From Casuarina equisetifolia (Eukaryota > Streptophyta > Magnoliopsida > Fagales > Casuarinaceae): a DNA stretch of 64,000 nucleotides. The notes beneath the pieces were generated by a model. It did not search any database. It saw nothing but the letters and a program-made list of their open reading frames with translations, and had not been told where the DNA came from. The translations under genes were made by a program, and so were the position numbers. Location of the stretch: positions 26,433,745 through 26,497,744 of the forward strand of contig CM052357.1 in the NCBI GenBank assembly GCA_028551475.1, given 5' to 3'. Of the stretch, positions 13,631 to 26,400 are shown one piece after another; position 1 is the stretch's first letter, and each line of letters opens with the position of its first letter.

Positions 13631-14525
13631 AACTCATGCAAGTGCTTGATATCAGAGATTGAAGGAAAGTTGTAGCAGATGACCCTTTCCTTGATCACTT
13701 CCTTCCACCCCGTAGGCTGAGTTCAACTGGGGACATGATGTGGAGCGTCAAGCTTGTCAGTCTATTGTGATTAAGACTTTTCGTTTTGAGAAATGTTGGT
13801 GTTTGCATCAACCTACAGAATGCGCCATCTAGAATCTTCTTCTGAGAAATCATAATGCCTGCTTGTACTGACAATACTAGAAATATCAGTTTCAGCTTTC
13901 ATAAATTTTGTAGGAACTCTATTCTAACTAACAGGTCTTTCCCCTACCCTCTTTCGGTGACCGTATTCCAATGGTTGCCTTTAATGGCCTCTTTGTGATG
14001 ATGCTGAGACTGAGGCTTTTTTAGTTGTTGCAATTGTACTGTCGGAAGATCACAATGAATAAGCATTGGTATTCATAATCTGAGAACGAACAAAGCCAAA
14101 CGTAATCCTTTAGAAACCAAGTTATAATACCTGCTCGTCTTGATTTTTTATTTCTCTTAAAACACACACTTAATGCACTCGGTATCAACTTATAATCTTT
14201 TGATCTTAAGTTCTATTAATTTACTATTGAGTTAACAAGTAAACATTGTGTTCGTCTTCATTTGCCTGGAAGAGTTGGTGATTTTGGATTAAAACCGAAA
14301 TGTCAAATTTAGAAACATTATTGAAATCAGAAACAGCATAGATTTTCCCTTCTTCTTTAGAATATATATACATATGTACATATGTATGTATATATATAGT
14401 AAATGGAATATACAGAATTGTGATCAATCAAATATTGCAAAGCCCCGGTATATATTTACTGGTCAGAATTGGACAATAATGGAATTTTCGTTTATATCGG
14501 CACCATAATATCATCTTAGGTAGAT
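13631..14525. other. 3' UTR and intergenic DNA after the SURP gene
   Basis: The first few hundred bases are the probable 3' UTR, with AATAAG-type candidates near 14054. The remainder is AT-rich with a short TA/CATA repeat near 14360-14400. No gene seen. Confidence 0.5.
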
Positions 14526-15197
14526 TTTCGTCAATGAGCAAGACGTACTTCTATTTACCGACAATATCTTCCGTTTCGTCCATGCAGGATCCGAATTATC
14601 TGCCTTATTAGGTAGAATGCCTTCCACTGTGGGTTATCAACCCACTCTTAGTACCGAAATAGGTCCTTTACAAGAAAGAATTACTTCTACCAAAGGAGGA
14701 TCTATAACCTCTATTCAAGCAGTTGATGTACCTGCGGACGACTTGACCGACCCTGCTCCTACCACGACATTTGCACATTTAGATGCTACTGCCGCACTAT
14801 CAAGAGTAGATCCTTTAGATTCAGCGTCAACTATGCTCCAACTCCGGATCGTTGGTGAAGAACATTATGAAACTGCCCAAAGAGTTAAGCAGTATAAAGA
14901 ACTTTAAGACATTATAACTATCCTTGGATTGGACGAGTTATCTGAAGAGGACTGCTTAGCTGTAGCAAGAGCATGAAAAATTGAGCGTTTTTTTATCACA
15001 ACCCTTTTTCATAGCAAAAGTATTTATAGATTCTTGGGAAAATATGTCGGCATGGCATAAATCATAAAAGGGTTTAAATTGATCATTTCCCAAAAATTAG
15101 ATGGTCTTTCTAAGTAAGCTTTTTATTTAGTATGTAATATCAACGAAACTATTGTGAATGCTACAACCTTAACTTAGAAATGAATAAAAAATTGAGT
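14526..15197 (+). pseudogene. atpB: Nuclear plastid-DNA fragment: atpB 3' part
   Basis: Decayed copy of the 3' part of plastid atpB (CF1 ATP synthase beta subunit). Readable blocks in order: VNEQDVLLF, then [91 protein letters not shown] and IERFL. About 30 bp are missing between LSR and VDPLDS near 14810, in frame, removing ten residues of the plastid protein. Downstream of 15000 it is full of stops and indels. It continues directly into an atpE start, as in plastid DNA. It lies between two nuclear genes and has nuclear flanks, so it is a NUPT. Confidence 0.92.
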
Positions 15198-15257
15198 AAA
15201 ACCTTAAATCTTTGTGTATAGACCCTTAATCAAATTGTCTACGATTCAATGATTCGA
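15198..15257 (+). pseudogene. atpE: Nuclear plastid-DNA fragment: atpE 5' end
   Basis: Immediately after the atpB remnant the sequence ACCTTAAATCTTTGTGTA and what follows match the first codons of plastid atpE (TLNLCV, then NRIVWDS-like). The ATG overlap with atpB is destroyed. Similarity fades near 15257, where simple repeats begin. Confidence 0.8.
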
Positions 15258-15261
15258 ATTA

Positions 15262-15298
15262 TATACATATATACTGATGTATATACAATATATACTTA

Positions 15299-15338
<40 letters not shown>

Positions 15339-15355
15339 GGTATACAATATATACC

Positions 15356-15388
<33 letters not shown>

Positions 15389-15500
15389 TTGTATAGGTAT
15401 ATGTAATATATATATATGTGTGTGAGTGTGTATATGTATATGTATAATATAATATTTATGTGTATATATTCATATATATATATGCGTGTGTGTGAGGGTC
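15262..15500. repeat. Compound (TA)n/(TG)n microsatellite cluster
   Basis: Alternating runs of TA and TG dinucleotides, with near-pure tracts around 15298-15338 and 15361-15389. Begins where similarity to plastid DNA ends. Confidence 0.9.
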
Positions 15501-16230
15501 ATATGTAAATAAAATGAAAAGAAGAAAAGAGAAGAGCGCAAAGCGTCCGTACCGAGAAGGCAATGGGCATAAACAGCAAAATGGGTTAACAGATCTTTTA
15601 TGGGTCCGTTAGCAAATAATTAGTTTGGCAATAAGAGGTGAAAACAGCGTTACGACGCGCAACGAGAGCTCTCAAACTTGCCCCGGGTTTCGGCGAATAG
15701 CACGCAGCCCATTCCCCATCCGATGACAATGGCCTTTGCATCGTCGCATCTTCCATGTGGTTGCGGTCCCTGGAGCCTTCGCCAGCTGTTTCCTCAAACC
15801 CAAAACCCCGTGCTTTTAGTGTTTATTTTAATTTTTCCCTAATTACTTTCCGATCCTGACACGTACTTCTCACTTTGTCCTCACCCACTCTGCACGGCTC
15901 TCACTCCTCGAGACTCCCTCAGAATCTCTCGTCCATTCTTGAATCTCGATCCAGTTTGCCAATCATTAGCAAAAGCCACTCCTTCCTCGAGCATGTAGCT
16001 GTGTTTTATATTTCAGGTTTGTTTAATCTTTGCGCATTTCATATTTCTTAATTCTTGCATGGTTGTTTCACTGGATAAATCGAGGATGCCTTTTTTTGAT
16101 TCGCAGGATTTCTGCAAAATTTGGCGCTGAGTTCGGGGTCTAATTGGAGCTTGTTTGATTTGATGTCGTCACTAAAGTGACGGAGAGGCTCTTTTCTGTA
16201 TATCCGCCTTATCACATTCGTTGTTCAGCC
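15501..16230 (+). promoter_or_regulatory. Promoter and 5' UTR of the nucleotide-sugar transporter gene
   Basis: A pyrimidine-rich leader appears from about 15890. A likely leader intron runs 16017-16106 (TTTCAG|GTTTGT to TTCGCAG). Two upstream ORFs precede the main start: a minimal ATG-TAG at 15993-15998 and a five-codon ORF at 16163-16180. The transcription start is not known, so it is unproven that both are in the mRNA. Confidence 0.5.
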
Positions 16231-19200
16231 ATGGAAAACCGTACTGATTCAGAAACGACTCCATTTTTGAGGTTCTCATATTTTCTCACGTAGTTTTACT
16301 GTTCCTTGGGTTGCTTTGTTTCAATTCAACCATTTCATGGAGAACTCAGGAAAATATGAAATTGTGGTTATGGACTATCTCTGGTGGAGTAGTTGTATTG
16401 AATTTGTCGCTAAATGATGGAATCGCTGACTAACATGGTAACATTATGAAGAATATCACTTGTTTTCAAGGACCAGAGCCGATAACATTAAATGTGATCA
16501 AGAAAGAGCACCCAGGGCTAGTAGTTTATTCGTATGAAATCATTTTAGGCAGTTTGTACCTGCTTGAGGTGATAAAGTTTGGGTTACTTTCTCCTTTTGG
16601 GTTCATCCAGATCGTTGTCTTAACCTTGAATTGCAGCGTCTCAATTTAGAAGTGTAACTCCAAGTAAAGGTTTCTTACTTAGATTTGCTTGCTAGTATTA
16701 TACAACTAATTGATAATAAATATTCCATATGATGTGTAACTCTGGGCCTAATCTTCCTAATCACAGCCAAGCTTGTTGTCAAAACTATATACAATCATCT
16801 AGTCAAGTGACTAGACCTGCATACAATATTACATCGAACCAGCTAGTGATTATTTTGACAATCTGCATTTTTGATTGGCTTATAGATTTGTCTTAGTGCA
16901 TTTGACTAAACATAAAAGTTAAATCTACGGTATTATGGTATACTGATTCTGAGTTGTTTGTAACGATGATTACTACGATCATGGACAGGCTTAATCATCT
17001 GGAGGATTATCTGTCTCATTTACTGTGTGACAGTACAACATCATTATAACTTGTTCAGGTGTTTTGTATTGCTTGAAGAAAATTTAGTTGGGAAAGCTTG
17101 ATTTGTAAATGGCATGCGAAAGGTGTGGATGGGAAGGGTAGGTTTTGTGGGGGTCTACACCATATGCATGTTACAAGGAGGGGAAAAAAAAAAAGGAAAG
17201 AAAAAAGAATAAAGAAAAAGACTAAACAAAATGGAGACAACAGTCTAGTCTTACTGACTCAAACTTTACACTATTTTTTACTTCATGCGCCAACATTTTA
17301 AAATGCATCTGGTTTCATTATTCTGGATTATAGTTAAATTTTTAGTTTTTCAACTCATAATTCTATAAGTTGTTGTTCTTCCTAATGTTGTTTAAACTGA
17401 GGATGACTTATGGGCGGCACCTAATATTGAGGTCTTGTATTGGTAATGTTTCCATAATTAGCTGGTTGCAAGAAAAGATTATGGGGCTTTTGCTTACTTG
17501 AGATATGTCATTGTATTTTGCTTAAGTTTGTCTCCTGTGACACAGAGTTTATTGTAGGTGAATATAAATATTGTTTGATTGGTAACATTTCCATATTGAG
17601 TTGATTGCAAGAAAAGATTATGGGCCTTTTGCTTACTTGAGATATGTCATTATATTTTGCTTGACTTTGTCTCTTGTGACAGTTTATTATAGGTGAATAT
17701 AAATATTGTTTGATGCGAAATCATAGTTACACTCTCTATATTAGTGACTTGAGGAAAATTTTCATCACTCTTTTATATATTTCTTAATTCTTATTGGCTG
17801 TTTATAACTCTGCACTGTTGTATCATTACAGTTTATCTGCAGCCTTGTCATATGGAATTGCTTCTATGGCTATGGTTTTCATCAATAAGGCGATACTTAT
17901 GCAGTACGCAAATTCAATGACCCTACTCACCTTGCAGGTATGCCTTTGGAAGAGTAAAATAGAGTGCTTACACTTTCACTTGCTTTGCATTGATTAACTA
18001 TTGACAGTGGATTGTGTTTGCTCCAATTCATTATCTTAGCAATTGGCAACTGCATTGCTTATACACTATGGTCAAAGAATGGGATACGCCAAAGCCAAAG
18101 CTCTGGATATGTCAACAGCTAGAAAGCTGCTCCCAGTTTCCCTATTTTACAATGCCAATGTGGCATTTGCATTGGCAAGTCTAAAAGGAGTTAATATTCC
18201 AATGTATATTGCTATTAAGAGACTCACACCACTTGCAGTCCTGATCACTGGATGCATTTCAGGAAAGGGGAGACCTACAACACAGGTATGTGTTGCTAAC
18301 ACTTCAATTACCAAGTCCATCAACTGGCCTGTTTGCTTTATCTATGTGGAATTTCTTTAGGGTTTACCAATTCATTCCATCTCACCTACGGAAGAGGAGG
18401 AGGCAGATGCATGTATTTTGGGTAGCCTTGTATTCTATAGTTACAATTCCGCCATATATGTCTTTTTAATGTGACCTCTTAATTTTTTTCATTTCATGTA
18501 AACCTTTTTAATTGGTCTTCTCAAAATAACATTAATATTGACCTAATTTAATGTAACTGTAAGGTGGGTATTTCTGATTTATTCTGTGTGTCATTGGTTC
18601 TGAGATGCTCGTACTTATTTAAAGCTGTAACAGCTGTGGATTGATTGGCTCAACAACAAAAGTGGTTATATTTGGGCAAACATAGGATTCAGACACTCAA
18701 ACACAACTGAGATCAAGACGTAGTATATTGTCCCACAGATTTACTAATCTTTTTAAAATTGTTAAAGAGTATGAGTACTTTTATGAACATGTATGTTAGC
18801 TATCCTGTAAAACTTGCTTACCTGGATGGGTAGTGTGGGACAACAATCTGTCTTGAATTGATATATGCTAGCTATATCCATGTCATGTTCTAAAAGGACT
18901 AGTTTAATTAAAGTTCTTCGCCTGTATATCCTAATCTATATGCTAGAAATGCTATGTGGGTTCGACAGATGCCTGCGCCATAGCTTCACACTTCAAATCC
19001 ATACAACCTAGGGAGCCATATAATTGCTTATACTTTACGAGAAAACATATCTCTGGTGCCTCACCCAGCTACTTCTCATTTAGAGAAGTTTAATTCTCGT
19101 TTGAATCTCCCAAAACATCTTCTTTTTCAAAGTTCATTTGACTGAACCCAACCTAGTGATCAATTATTTTGTTAGTGCTCTATTCAATGCCTGTCCTGAT

Positions 19201-22200
19201 CCTAAGTAAAGAAGCTTTTTTGTTAGGCTTACAATCATCAATTGTTGTTTGGAATCTTTGATATGGGTTAGGTTAAATTGAGGGGAAGGATCTTCCTAAC
19301 TTGTGTTTTTTAATTTTTTGTTCTTATCAATTTCTTTTTATTGAATTTCAGGTGGCTCTCTCAGTGATATTGACTGCTGCTGGAGTTATCATAGCTGCAC
19401 TAGGAGATTTTTCCTTTGACCTTTTTGGATACAGCATGGCTCTTACTTCTGTCTTCTTTCAGGTTGGACCCCTTATTTTTAACTATTCAGTAATTTGTAA
19501 AAGTACGAAGTCAACCACAACCTTGAGATGTAGCGTGAGAAATTATTCTTTTATTTTAGTTTTTCCTCTGAAAGAAAAAGCTTCTTTAATTTGCTACCCC
19601 CCCCCCCCCCAATGGCTTTAGTTCAATTGATATGTTGTGGCATTTTATCAGAGTAAAAAAAAGCAAAAGTCTAGTGTAAGCTGCTTAACCCCAAGGAAAA
19701 GGAAACAAAGACTGACTCAGGTTCAAATTGACCATACAATGATTACCCTTTGGAAAGGTGAAATCATCTTCTCCTTCAAGCTTCTCATGTGTCACCTCTC
19801 ACCCACATCAAACAACAGCGTTATCGCTTATAGATAAACACACATTCACTCCTTCAATTACTAAAAACTAAGAAATCTTTCAAACAAGACCACAAATTCC
19901 AATGTGTAGAGTAAATAAATTTGCGATGTCTTTCCTGCCTACCATAGCAAATCCCTCTACCACGTTGGGTTGCACTATACAACATAACTCTAATAAAATG
20001 TCTGAGCCTCACTATATGCAGCTTGTGAGTTAACAATTACCCAATTCTTCTGTCCCTATATACCTATTCCCCTTCATCCATAGCAAACCTATCCCCATCT
20101 GGTCTTCATCACCATTGATCAATAAATTGAAGCCAAATTAAACCCAATTTTAAATAAAGGAATCAAGCCAAGCATTCTGTGACTTGCTTAGCAATTTTAG
20201 TGGCTGTTCTTCTTGATTAGGCCTTGTGAGTATAGTTCAGTAATCCAAAACAATCAGATCCAATTTTTTCCTTGTCTTAATTTTAATTAAAACCTTTGTA
20301 TTTCATTTGAGGATAATATCATAATTTTATTTGAACCGTAATGGACCTAATTAATTTCGTCATTCAGATGATGGTGCGGAGGGAAAAGACCAAATTAAGC
20401 TTTAAACAGAAACACATGGTCTAATTTGAGATGCAAATTTTCCAGGGGTCAACCTGAAATTTGGGTGAATTTTCAGTATTAAAATACATATTTTAGCCTA
20501 ATGTCTTATATTCACAACTGAGATTGATCTGGAGCTCGTATTTTTGTGTGTTTGACTAATGGAATTGCTCATATTGGAATGCAGACCATGTACTTAGTTT
20601 TGGTTGAGAAGTCTGGGGCAGAGGATGGGCTTTCATCAATTGAGATCATGCTCTACAACAGTGTTTTGTCCATTCCATTTTTGCTATTTCTCATCATAGC
20701 TACAGGAGAGTTTCCAAATTCTTTATCACTATTATTAGCAAAGGTTGGAATCTAAACCAGTTTCTTTATGCTATTGTTAACTCTATACTGTTTTCTTGGG
20801 CATGCAATAATTGACTACTTGAAGAGTTCTCATGTTCACAGGTTCTCTCTGTCATTAAATTGAATACATGCTCAGACTGCTCCCTCTCTGATGTTATCTG
20901 CATTTGCTTTTCCTTTTTATTTTTCGGCATGGAGATTGTAGGTTTTTAGTAGGTGTGCCAACTAGGTCTCTGTAGAGAAGGAGCCTAGGTTTTCCTGCAT
21001 AATGTGTAAAATGGTATTTCCTAACCTATTGATGCTAATTAATTCAGGATCCTATTTTGCGTTATGCCACAATATAGTCTAAGATATTTGAGATTACCTC
21101 TCATTCATAGCTTACATGGGGAATTATTGAAAGTCTCATATACAAGGTTCATGTAAATATGGAATTTATAGCCTTTGGTATGTGCTCTCATTCTTCTTAC
21201 CCCACCTCCTCTCAATCCCCCATCATCCTTTATGGTGCAATCAGATTCAATTTTTAAGTCAAGTTCGAAAACAGGACTTTGGATGTGATTCTTCTTTTCA
21301 TTTTTATTTTTTGAATATGTGTGTGCGCACTTGAAAAAGAAAAATTTCTTATAAATGAATTTTTAACTTTTCTCTGCAAGTTAAATTAAAAAAAATGTAA
21401 AGATTTATGATTAAGGTCAGGGAAATTTAAATTGAAATATTTGTACCCACAATTGCATGGGTCCTCTCTCAAACTTCATACCAGAAACCAATTTTTCGTT
21501 GACTTTCTCATGACCATTTTGAATTACATTTAAATTTTACCAGGCTGCATTTTTGTGATGTTATGAGTCGTATCACCTTTCATAACTGAAAGACTAGCTG
21601 GGCTTTGTAATAACCAATTCACCTGCTACCTGTTTGAATAATTCCTTTCCTCTTTTAGCTTTGAAGAACTGTTGAGCATGTTTGGGAAACCAACCAATGA
21701 ATACTACCAAAGCAGACAGCTTCTAGTAAAGGCATTTGCCAAATGGACCTATGTTGAAGGTGGACTTTGGCTCTTTCCGGAATATACCCTAGGAAGAGTT
21801 CATTTTGGCTTCTGAAGCCTTGTGAGGTGAAAAAGTTGGAAGTGAGAGGCAGTGAAAGGAAGGGACTAAGTGAGAGGGACTGATGGAGCTTCAGGAGGAG
21901 TATAATGAATTATTTGATTGAAGCATCATAGAAGGTGGTATTCTCTTTGGGGCATAAGAAGCTTGTGTGAATCACAGTAAATGGTTGCTAGAAGGTGGAA
22001 AGATCACTGTATGTAATGTAAGCTGTGCAGCTCACGGAAAATTGAGGTTCAAGGTCCAAAATTTGAAACAGCTAAGGGGAAAAAATGGGAATGTGCATTT
22101 CTGTGGCATAAGATGTGTTTCTCCGGTGATCGTAGCTGTTTCTAAGAATCATATGATAGCTCAACAGATTGAATTTCTTTTATCATATAAATGTATGGAG

Positions 22201-23498
22201 AATATGCAATACGTTGTTGCAGAAAAGATTTTCAAGTGTACAAGATGATTTCGTTGTGTAGGTTGGGACATTCAGTTTGATGCTGTTAATAGAGCCTCAC
22301 CGAGGTGGTGTTATTAGTTGCTTGTAGATTCTTCCCACTTCTCAAAGTTAGAAAATAGATTTTGAGGTTCACTTTTTGACCAGTTCTGAGAAGCAGTTTG
22401 CAAGAAGTGCAGATTCTCTAAGATAAAACAAAATTTTGGTTTGGCTAAAGATTCCTGCAGCAAATACTTATACAGTTAAACAAAAGAAAAGAAGAAGATA
22501 TTTCCAAATCCGAGGGAGATTGAACAGTCTACCTTTCTTTGCTCCCTTGAAGGTCCACAACTTTTTGGGTAATAGGTATACTTTGTCTCTAGCCTGAAGT
22601 GTAATAACTTAATCTCCTCAACCACTTGGTGTCTGTGGTATCGTTGTTCCTATTACATCAGTACTACTGAGAAATGCATGTCTATAGTTTATATATGTAG
22701 GCTGCCTGCTTGATCCAGAAATATGCATGTGCTTCCCAGACCAATTCAAAGAGCCAAGCTAGCAATAAAATGCAGAAAAAGAAGAAATGAGAATAGGCAG
22801 GATCTATTTGGGTTGTTCATAACGCTTGCATTATATCATTGAATTCTTTTTGCCCTTTGATAATGCTTGCCTTTATGTTTTCCTTATGTTTATTTCACAT
22901 GAAATTGATATCTAATAGGAAATTTAATTTTATATGCAGAGTAGTTCCCTATACTTTTTGGTGGTTCTTATTCTCTCTTTGGTTATGGGCATTGTCCTTA
23001 ACTTCACCATGTTCTTATGTACAATAGTCAACTCTGCTCTTACAACAACAATAGTTGGTGTTCTTAAGGGGGTTGGATCAACGGTATGCATGGATTATGA
23101 TTTGGTTCTTTTTGCCATTCAGAATTAGATACAGGAATTAAATTTTGAGATTTTTGAACAGCCACCCCATATTGCAAAATCATTTAGAGCATTTAACATT
23201 CCTTTTAATTCCTGCCTTGATATTTGAAAGAGAATTTTCCAAAAGAAAATTAATATGAGCTGTTTAGGCGAAGACATCTCGTACATGCTTTCATTTTATT
23301 TTGACTATCTATTTATTTATTTTTTGTCCTCAGACCCTTGGTTTCGTGTTACTGGGTGGTGTTCAAGTTCATGCATTGAACGTGACGGGATTGGTCATCA
23401 ACACTGCTGGTGGTGTGTGGTATTCATATGCCAAATATCAGCAAAAGAAGAATAAGCCGCCGAAGCTAATACCAGATATTGAGGCCCATAATAAATAG
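16231..23498 (+). CDS. UTR7: Nucleotide-sugar transporter, UTr7-like (DMT superfamily)
   Basis: Predicted UDP-sugar antiporter of the Golgi or ER membrane, 323 residues. Seven coding exons keep phase throughout: 16231-16271, 17832-17937, 18040-18285, 19352-19462, 20585-20743, 22940-23083 and 23334-23498. It starts MENRTDSETTPFLRSLSAAL. Hydrophobic helices run nearly the full length. Family-like motifs include AIKRLTPLAVLITGC near residues 107-121, VEKSGAEDGLSSIEIM, VLKGVGSTTLGFVLLGG and LNVTGLVINTAGGVWYSYAK near the end. The tail is short and Lys-rich (QQKKNKPPK). Similarity from memory is closest to Arabidopsis UTr7 (At4g31600), a UDP-galactose/UDP-glucose transporter family member; the substrate is not shown by sequence. 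The next gene on the same strand is a CSLC glucan synthase, a plausible consumer of the transported sugar. Introns total more than 6 kb. Confidence 0.9.
17442..17714. repeat. Tandem duplication, two ~137-bp copies
   Basis: Positions 17442-17580 and 17581-17714 are near-identical head-to-tail copies, both containing GCAAGAAAAGATTATGGG and ending in AAATATTGTTTGAT. They differ by scattered substitutions and a few small indels. Located in the first coding intron of the transporter gene. Confidence 0.95.
19598..19610. repeat. Poly-C run of 13
   Basis: Thirteen consecutive C in an intron of the transporter gene. It may be an error-prone site in sequencing. Confidence 0.9.
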
Positions 23499-26400
23499 AG
23501 GCAATTTAGAAGGCTGCAGGTGACCAAAGGTTGCTTTCTGTGACATTATGTCAACACTGTGTTGTATCACTCATCAAAAATCCAGTACTTACTAATGCTC
23601 AAGCATGTTTTATTTTAACATGTCCTTTATGTATTTAACAATTTCTATGAAATAGAGTATATTAACTTGGATGTATTGTTTTAGTTAAGGAGGCTTGAGA
23701 TTGAAAAAAAAGTGTGTTGTTATCAGTCTTATCATGGTAGATGATGGGTTTTTAAAAGGTACAATGGTAAGAGCTGTGACAAACCAAGGGCCTTTGATCT
23801 TTGGGCTCACCAAAAATTCCTTTCCCTTTAAAGAGAAATCAGAGTCTTCGTTTTGCCATGCTTCTCATTAGGTTAAAACCAAATCTTGTGGTTTAAGCAA
23901 GCACCAATTACAAAAGCAGAAGCAGGAAGATCGTCACTTTTCTATGTACGTAAAACAAACCAATACTAGAGGGGTAGAATTGAAGTGGAGAAAGTTTTGG
24001 TGTCTGACCTACCAGGCAACCCTCCTGTTTTCTTGGCCCCCCTTTCGGACTTCTGAATTACAGCCTTATATTTCAAGCTCATAATATTATATTCCACTTT
24101 GTCCTCCTGATTTATGGTTCATTTGTGGATAACAAGTCGACAGTTGGGACATATTGGATGGGCTATGCAGTTAACATGTCCTATTGATGATTTATCTTGC
24201 GGTTGCTTCCTATGTCTGTCTCCCAGCATAAAATTCGAACAGAAAATGATCACTTCGGGTTTTGCAACGCAGAGATTGACCTTCCCCACCGAGAGAGAGA
24301 GAGAGCGAAAGCGACCGATTCTAGGCATGTGCTCACACATGGGATGCTGAACGATTGAGACTGCCACCGATTTGACACGAAGAGAGTGTTCGATGCAAGG
24401 CCACACAAGGCGACATTTGTATCCACCGATTCTCAGGAAACCGTATGTGCCAGGGACATGGCTGCCACCTTTTCACTTTTATCTTTTTCTTCGGCAGGCA
24501 AAAGAAAAAAAAAAAAAAACAAATCGAAACCCCAATAGAGTGTCGCCGGCCGAGGTCCCTAAATAGCCCTGTCACAGAAAGTGACTTTCATGTGAAATGG
24601 TAGGTGGTCCTTTGGAAGTTCACTTCTCATGACTTCAGTAAGTACGGCGTCTCCACTTCCAAGCCCGCTTACAGCTCCCCCATCACTGAAATGAGCTAGA
24701 AATTTTCTTCTGTTTTGTCTTTTTCATTTCTGGTAAAAAAATGCGTGGGTCATTACTGATAGATACCAATGGCAGAACTGGCTTTTGGTAACTAATCCTT
24801 CCTCCTGTTTTGTTTGTTATGGAAAAAGAAAGCTGCCTTCCCCGGCATCAATGTGGAAATGTCAGTTGGTGAGTGGACCTTACACCTTTCTCATTTTATG
24901 AAAAACATGGTAACATGGCATTCGGCAGACGCACCAAGTCGTGTTTCTAAAATCAACTTTATCCATTCCTTTCTTTTCACTGTCGGTGGTGAATGTTTGC
25001 CTGTGTGCAAAATCAGGTGCAGATTTGATTCATGCGTCCTCCAATCCTAGGCTTTGGGCCAAAGCTGTCGTACTCTAGAACCGGGCTTGGGCTAGGCAGA
25101 CGAGATTTGTGATTGGTTCTCCCTTCAGACAACTTTTCTGGACAACTAGTGGATTCTGTCTTTTGGAGCCATTAGTTTTCACCTTCTGCGTCATGTTCTA
25201 CCACATGGAAGGGCAACGATGGGTTTTGAAAGAGAATGTCGAGTAATATGTAGAATAAATATACTGACACAATTCTAATGCTCAATGGTATCTCTTTAAA
25301 CATGTCAATTTAGTGCTATATCTGTGGTCTGATATATTTTGTGAGTAGATAATGCAGGAAAGACAGTAAACTTATTTGAGGCAGGGTTCTGTAGTGACCA
25401 TACCATTAATGGGTCATCTACTAATGTAAAGTCCTGGCGGGAACTAATTAAATGGCTAATAAAGGATCGAAACAGAGGATGGTCCATAATCCACTTTGGT
25501 TTGCTTTATGTAAATAGGCAATATTTAATTGCAGCCGACACAGATGAGGAGTTAGGGAGCATTTGTGGTGTGCTTTAATGGCAAGTTGGTTTTTGCTTGT
25601 GTGGTTGTCTTGGATTCCTTATCTGTGAGTGCTGGAAGAACTTTTCAGAGTTAGAATAAGAAGTAAGAACCACTGGCTTTTTACAAATCTTTTCTTCTTT
25701 TATTAACTCAAGGCTAATACAGGCAAGACACCCAACTTTTACTTTAATCCCCTCCTCGACAAGAGGTAATATGACCAAGGCTTAAAAGTCTTTCATTAGC
25801 TTTTTGGAGAAGCTCCTGCAGCATGAGATCCTCTTTAATTTCTCCCTTTTTTTTTTTTGAGTTATCAAGCACCTTTTTATCCTTTAACCCACTTTGAAAG
25901 AAACCAACTAAATTGAATCATATATTGTTGGTCTTGACGGTAGTGTTAAGTAATGGATACTTAGTTCTATATGAGAAAGATTGACAGTCTTATATTAAAA
26001 GAGATTGACACATATTAAGTGTCTTATAAGTTTTGAACATTCATTTTTTTAGTGAAGTCTTGATCCTTTAGATTGGTATTGAAGTTAAATATTTTTTCAT
26101 GTATAACAATCAAATCCTAGAGTTGGTTTTGTTCTTCATTGAGTAAATAAGATTGAATTTGGACTATAAAGAAATATTAACACTTAATTTCATACTAGAA
26201 AAATTGACATTTGTAAAGTGTCTTATAAGTTTTGAATATTCCTTTTTTCAATGAGGTCTTTTAGGGAGATATCAATTTAGGCTTTCAAGATTAAAGAGCT
26301 AGCAAACATGCTATTGTTGTAGATTTTAAGGAATAAGATATGTATTTTCATAATAATAATTGTTTTTAGTATGATATAAATGTACGAGAATCATAGTAAG

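Noticed and set aside
14617..14907. 97-codon open frame as a real gene
   Set aside because: It is the residual frame of the plastid atpB fragment with a deletion, lacking start context and both ends of the protein.
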